This document shows, in pieces, positions 62,762 to 64,000 of a stretch of 64,000 nt of DNA. The notes under the pieces are model-generated. The model did no database searches. It saw nothing but the letters and a program-made list of their open reading frames with translations, and was not told the DNA's origin. The stretch comes from Chloroflexota bacterium (lineage in GTDB: Bacteria > Chloroflexota > UBA6077 > JACCZL01). The stretch spans positions 1 through 64,000 of the forward strand of contig JADLFM010000050.1 in the NCBI GenBank assembly GCA_020845495.1. Direction: 5' to 3'. The position numbers and the translations under genes are program-made. Within the stretch, counting starts at the first letter, position 1; each line of letters starts with the position of its first letter.

Positions 62762-63487
62762 GTGAGAGCCCTTCGCGCCCCGCTCTTCGGGGCGATCGTC
62801 GCGGCCGCAATGCTGGCCGTCCTGTTGCCGGCGAGCTCCCAGGCGCAGCAGAGCGTCACCATCAAGCTCGCCGAGCAGAACAACTCCGACATCAGCGGCA
62901 CGGCCACGCTGACCGCGGAAGGCAACTCGACGAAGGTCGTTCTCAAGTTGGAGAACGCTGCCGGGCCGAATCCGGCTCACATCCACGCCGGCTCGTGCCC
63001 TAATGTGGGCGCTGTCGTCTATCCGCTGGCGTCGGTGACGAACGGCCAGTCCGAGACGACCGTTGCGGCGTCGCTGACCGACCTGCTCAAGGGCGGCTAC
63101 GCGATCAACGTCCACAAGTCCCCGCAGGAGATCGCCGTCTACGTCGCGTGTGGCGACCTCTCGGCGCAGGCCGCGGGTACTGGCGCAAGCGTCGGGGCGG
63201 GCGCTGCTCCGGTTGCACAGCCGTCGCCGGCCGCGAAGCCAGCCACGACCGCTCCGGCTGCACAACCGTCACCGGCCGCGAAGCCGGCGGCTGCCCAGGC
63301 TCCGCGTCCAGCCGCTTCGCCCGCGGCCCAGGCGCCGGCCCAGGCTCCTCGCCCGGCAGCATCCCCATCGGCGCTGCCGCGAACTGGTGAGGTCGACTCC
63401 TCGCCGCTGATGTGGGGCGCAGCGCTCGGCGGACTCGTCCTCGTGGTCGCGGGCGCGTTCGTCATCCGGCGACGCCGCTCCGCCTGA
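62762..63487 (+). CDS. CHRD-like secreted protein with LPRTG wall-anchor signal
   Basis: A 241-aa exported protein. The signal peptide (residues 1-29) ends at ASSQA. Residues about 30-135 resemble a CHRD domain: VTIKLAEQNNSDISGTATL, AHIHAGSCPNVG and GGYAINVHKSPQEIAVYVACGDL. A Pro/Ala/Gln linker follows, then LPRTG (205-209), a hydrophobic span and RRRR at the end, the classic sortase sorting signal. It starts at GTG 62762 behind GGAGGTGG. The function of the CHRD domain is unknown. A sortase must be encoded elsewhere. Confidence 0.85.
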   Translation: MRALRAPLFGAIVAAAMLAVLLPASSQAQQSVTIKLAEQNNSDISGTATLTAEGNSTKVVLKLENAAGPNPAHIHAGSCPNVGAVVYPLASVTNGQSETTVAASLTDLLKGGYAINVHKSPQEIAVYVACGDLSAQAAGTGASVGAGAAPVAQPSPAAKPATTAPAAQPSPAAKPAAAQAPRPAASPAAQAPAQAPRPAASPSALPRTGEVDSSPLMWGAALGGLVLVVAGAFVIRRRRSA

Positions 63488-63540
63488 GCTCGTCACATCC
63501 GCCATCGGGGCCGGCGGTGCGGCGTGCCCCGACCATCACC

Positions 63541-63574
63541 GAAGCGCCCGGGGAGACCACTCCCCGGGCGCTTC
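63541..63574. terminator. Strong hairpin after the LPRTG gene
   Basis: GAAGCGCCCGGGGAG (63541-63555) pairs perfectly over 15 bp with CTCCCCGGGCGCTTC (63560-63574) around a 4-nt loop, 53 nt after the stop codon. No long T-run follows. Confidence 0.75.
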
Positions 63575-63668
63575 GCATCATCCGGTCAGCACGATCGTCT
63601 TCGCGTCGCACGGCAACAGGTTGGGCGGCTTGCACGATGGAATTCTCGGCCGGGTACTCCAGAGCCCT

Positions 63669-63697
63669 GTGATCGATCACCACGATCGGGCTAGAAT
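63669..63697 (+). promoter_or_regulatory. 12-bp palindrome beside a TAGAAT -10
   Basis: GTGATCGATCAC (63669-63680) is a perfect palindrome, 11 nt upstream of TAGAAT (63692-63697). It would overlap the -35 region of a promoter for the partial gene at 63811, so it could be an operator. The regulator is unknown. Confidence 0.35.
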
Positions 63698-63810
63698 GCG
63701 CCTGGGCCGCGCGAAGGCCGGCCTCCTCACGAGGGCTTGCGGGTGCGAGTGATCAGGCCCTCAGTACGCTGCCAGGCGACGGCCAGGGTGCTATCGCCGC
63801 TGGAGACATT

Positions 63811-64000
63811 GTGGACGCTCTCGATATTTTGCATGGCATCTGGCGCTGGGTCGTCTTGATCGCGGCTGTGGTGAGTCTGATCGGTGCGTTTGCTACCTGG
63901 TTCGGGGCGCTGCCGCTCACCATGTCGGTGCGTCGGATCGGGTTGCCATACATCATTGCGCTCGATATTCAAGTCGTCATTGGCATCATTCTCTGGGTAG
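63811..64000 (+). CDS. Membrane protein of unknown function, cut by window end
   Basis: The first 63 codons of a gene that continues beyond the window. It starts at GTG 63811, preceded by GGAG. The sequence DILHGIWRWVVLIAAVVSLIG begins the first span, and a second starts at LPYIIALDIQVVIGIILWV. Early HG..RW and a second span are typical of small four-span membrane proteins of unknown role in this group. The C-terminus is missing, so the family cannot be settled. Confidence 0.7.
   Translation, partial: MDALDILHGIWRWVVLIAAVVSLIGAFATWFGALPLTMSVRRIGLPYIIALDIQVVIGIILWV

Larger units (their letters stand above)
63488..63810. other. Intergenic region with terminator and possible operator
   Basis: The 323-bp gap holds a strong terminator (63541-63574) and a palindrome with a -10-like hexamer (63669-63697). 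A minus-strand frame across it looks like a shadow. Confidence 0.6.

Noticed and set aside
63727..63972. 81-codon minus-strand frame at the window end
   Set aside because: Overlaps the plus-strand membrane protein, which has a GGAG site and a clear transmembrane pattern.

Overview
The window is GC-rich bacterial chromosome with mostly short gaps, frequent GTG starts and several 4-nt start/stop overlaps. The mix points to a monoderm-like, Chloroflexota-type bacterium: a Tad/Flp pilus operon with no outer-membrane secretin in view, 2-oxoacid:ferredoxin oxidoreductase, a HelY/Ski2-like helicase, many polytopic GT-C-type membrane proteins, DUF11-repeat secreted proteins and an LPxTG-type surface protein. 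This placement is an inference from gene content; no rRNA or marker phylogeny was available.

Layout. 0.4-4.3 kb: HelY-like helicase, diverging from a moaC-moaB molybdenum-cofactor pair. 4.3-10.2 kb: pepA, translationally coupled to a 1,477-aa protein that looks like a fusion of a YfhO-type membrane protein and an oligosaccharide flippase. 10.4-14.5 kb: a decayed subtilase gene (two in-frame TGA codons and a lost catalytic His) and a secreted/anchored Pro-rich protein. 14.8-19.0 kb: GT2 glycosyltransferase, metG and a GT-C membrane glycosyltransferase. 19.3-23.5 kb: a tRNA-guanine transglycosylase homologue without its nucleophile, small unknown genes, an SDR and a GH15-like glycosidase. 23.8-24.4 kb: a 411-bp internally deleted ISAs1-type element beside tRNA-Asp(GTC), which has its own promoter and terminator. 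24.5-29.4 kb: MFS transporter, korAB and an EVE-domain protein.

29.6-37.2 kb holds envelope genes: a BatA-like VWA protein, a double-VWA protein, an L,D-transpeptidase with a SANGT pentapeptide repeat, and a low-complexity surface protein with a Tat-like leader. 37.7-44.7 kb: two GT-C proteins, a DMT exporter, an LLM-family oxidoreductase, a MOSC protein and DUF192. 44.7-52.5 kb is the Tad pilus locus on the minus strand: three Flp prepilins (one only 58 codons), then cpaB, tadZ, tadA, tadB and tadC. Promoter-distal secretion genes are separated from the pilins by stem-loops. 52.5-56.2 kb: two coupled GT-C-like membrane proteins and two small genes. 56.4-62.5 kb: a sugar-type ABC importer (two permeases and a lipoprotein, no ATPase) next to a LarA-type racemase and a phosphotriesterase-family hydrolase. 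62.7-64.0 kb: an LPRTG-anchored CHRD-like protein and the start of a membrane protein cut by the window edge.

The most unusual items are the YfhO-flippase fusion, the nucleophile-less TGT, the subtilase pseudogene, the TadC with a large extracytoplasmic N-terminal domain, and several genes whose -10 element lies so close to the start codon that leaderless transcripts are likely. I found no CRISPR array, prophage or recognisable defence island.
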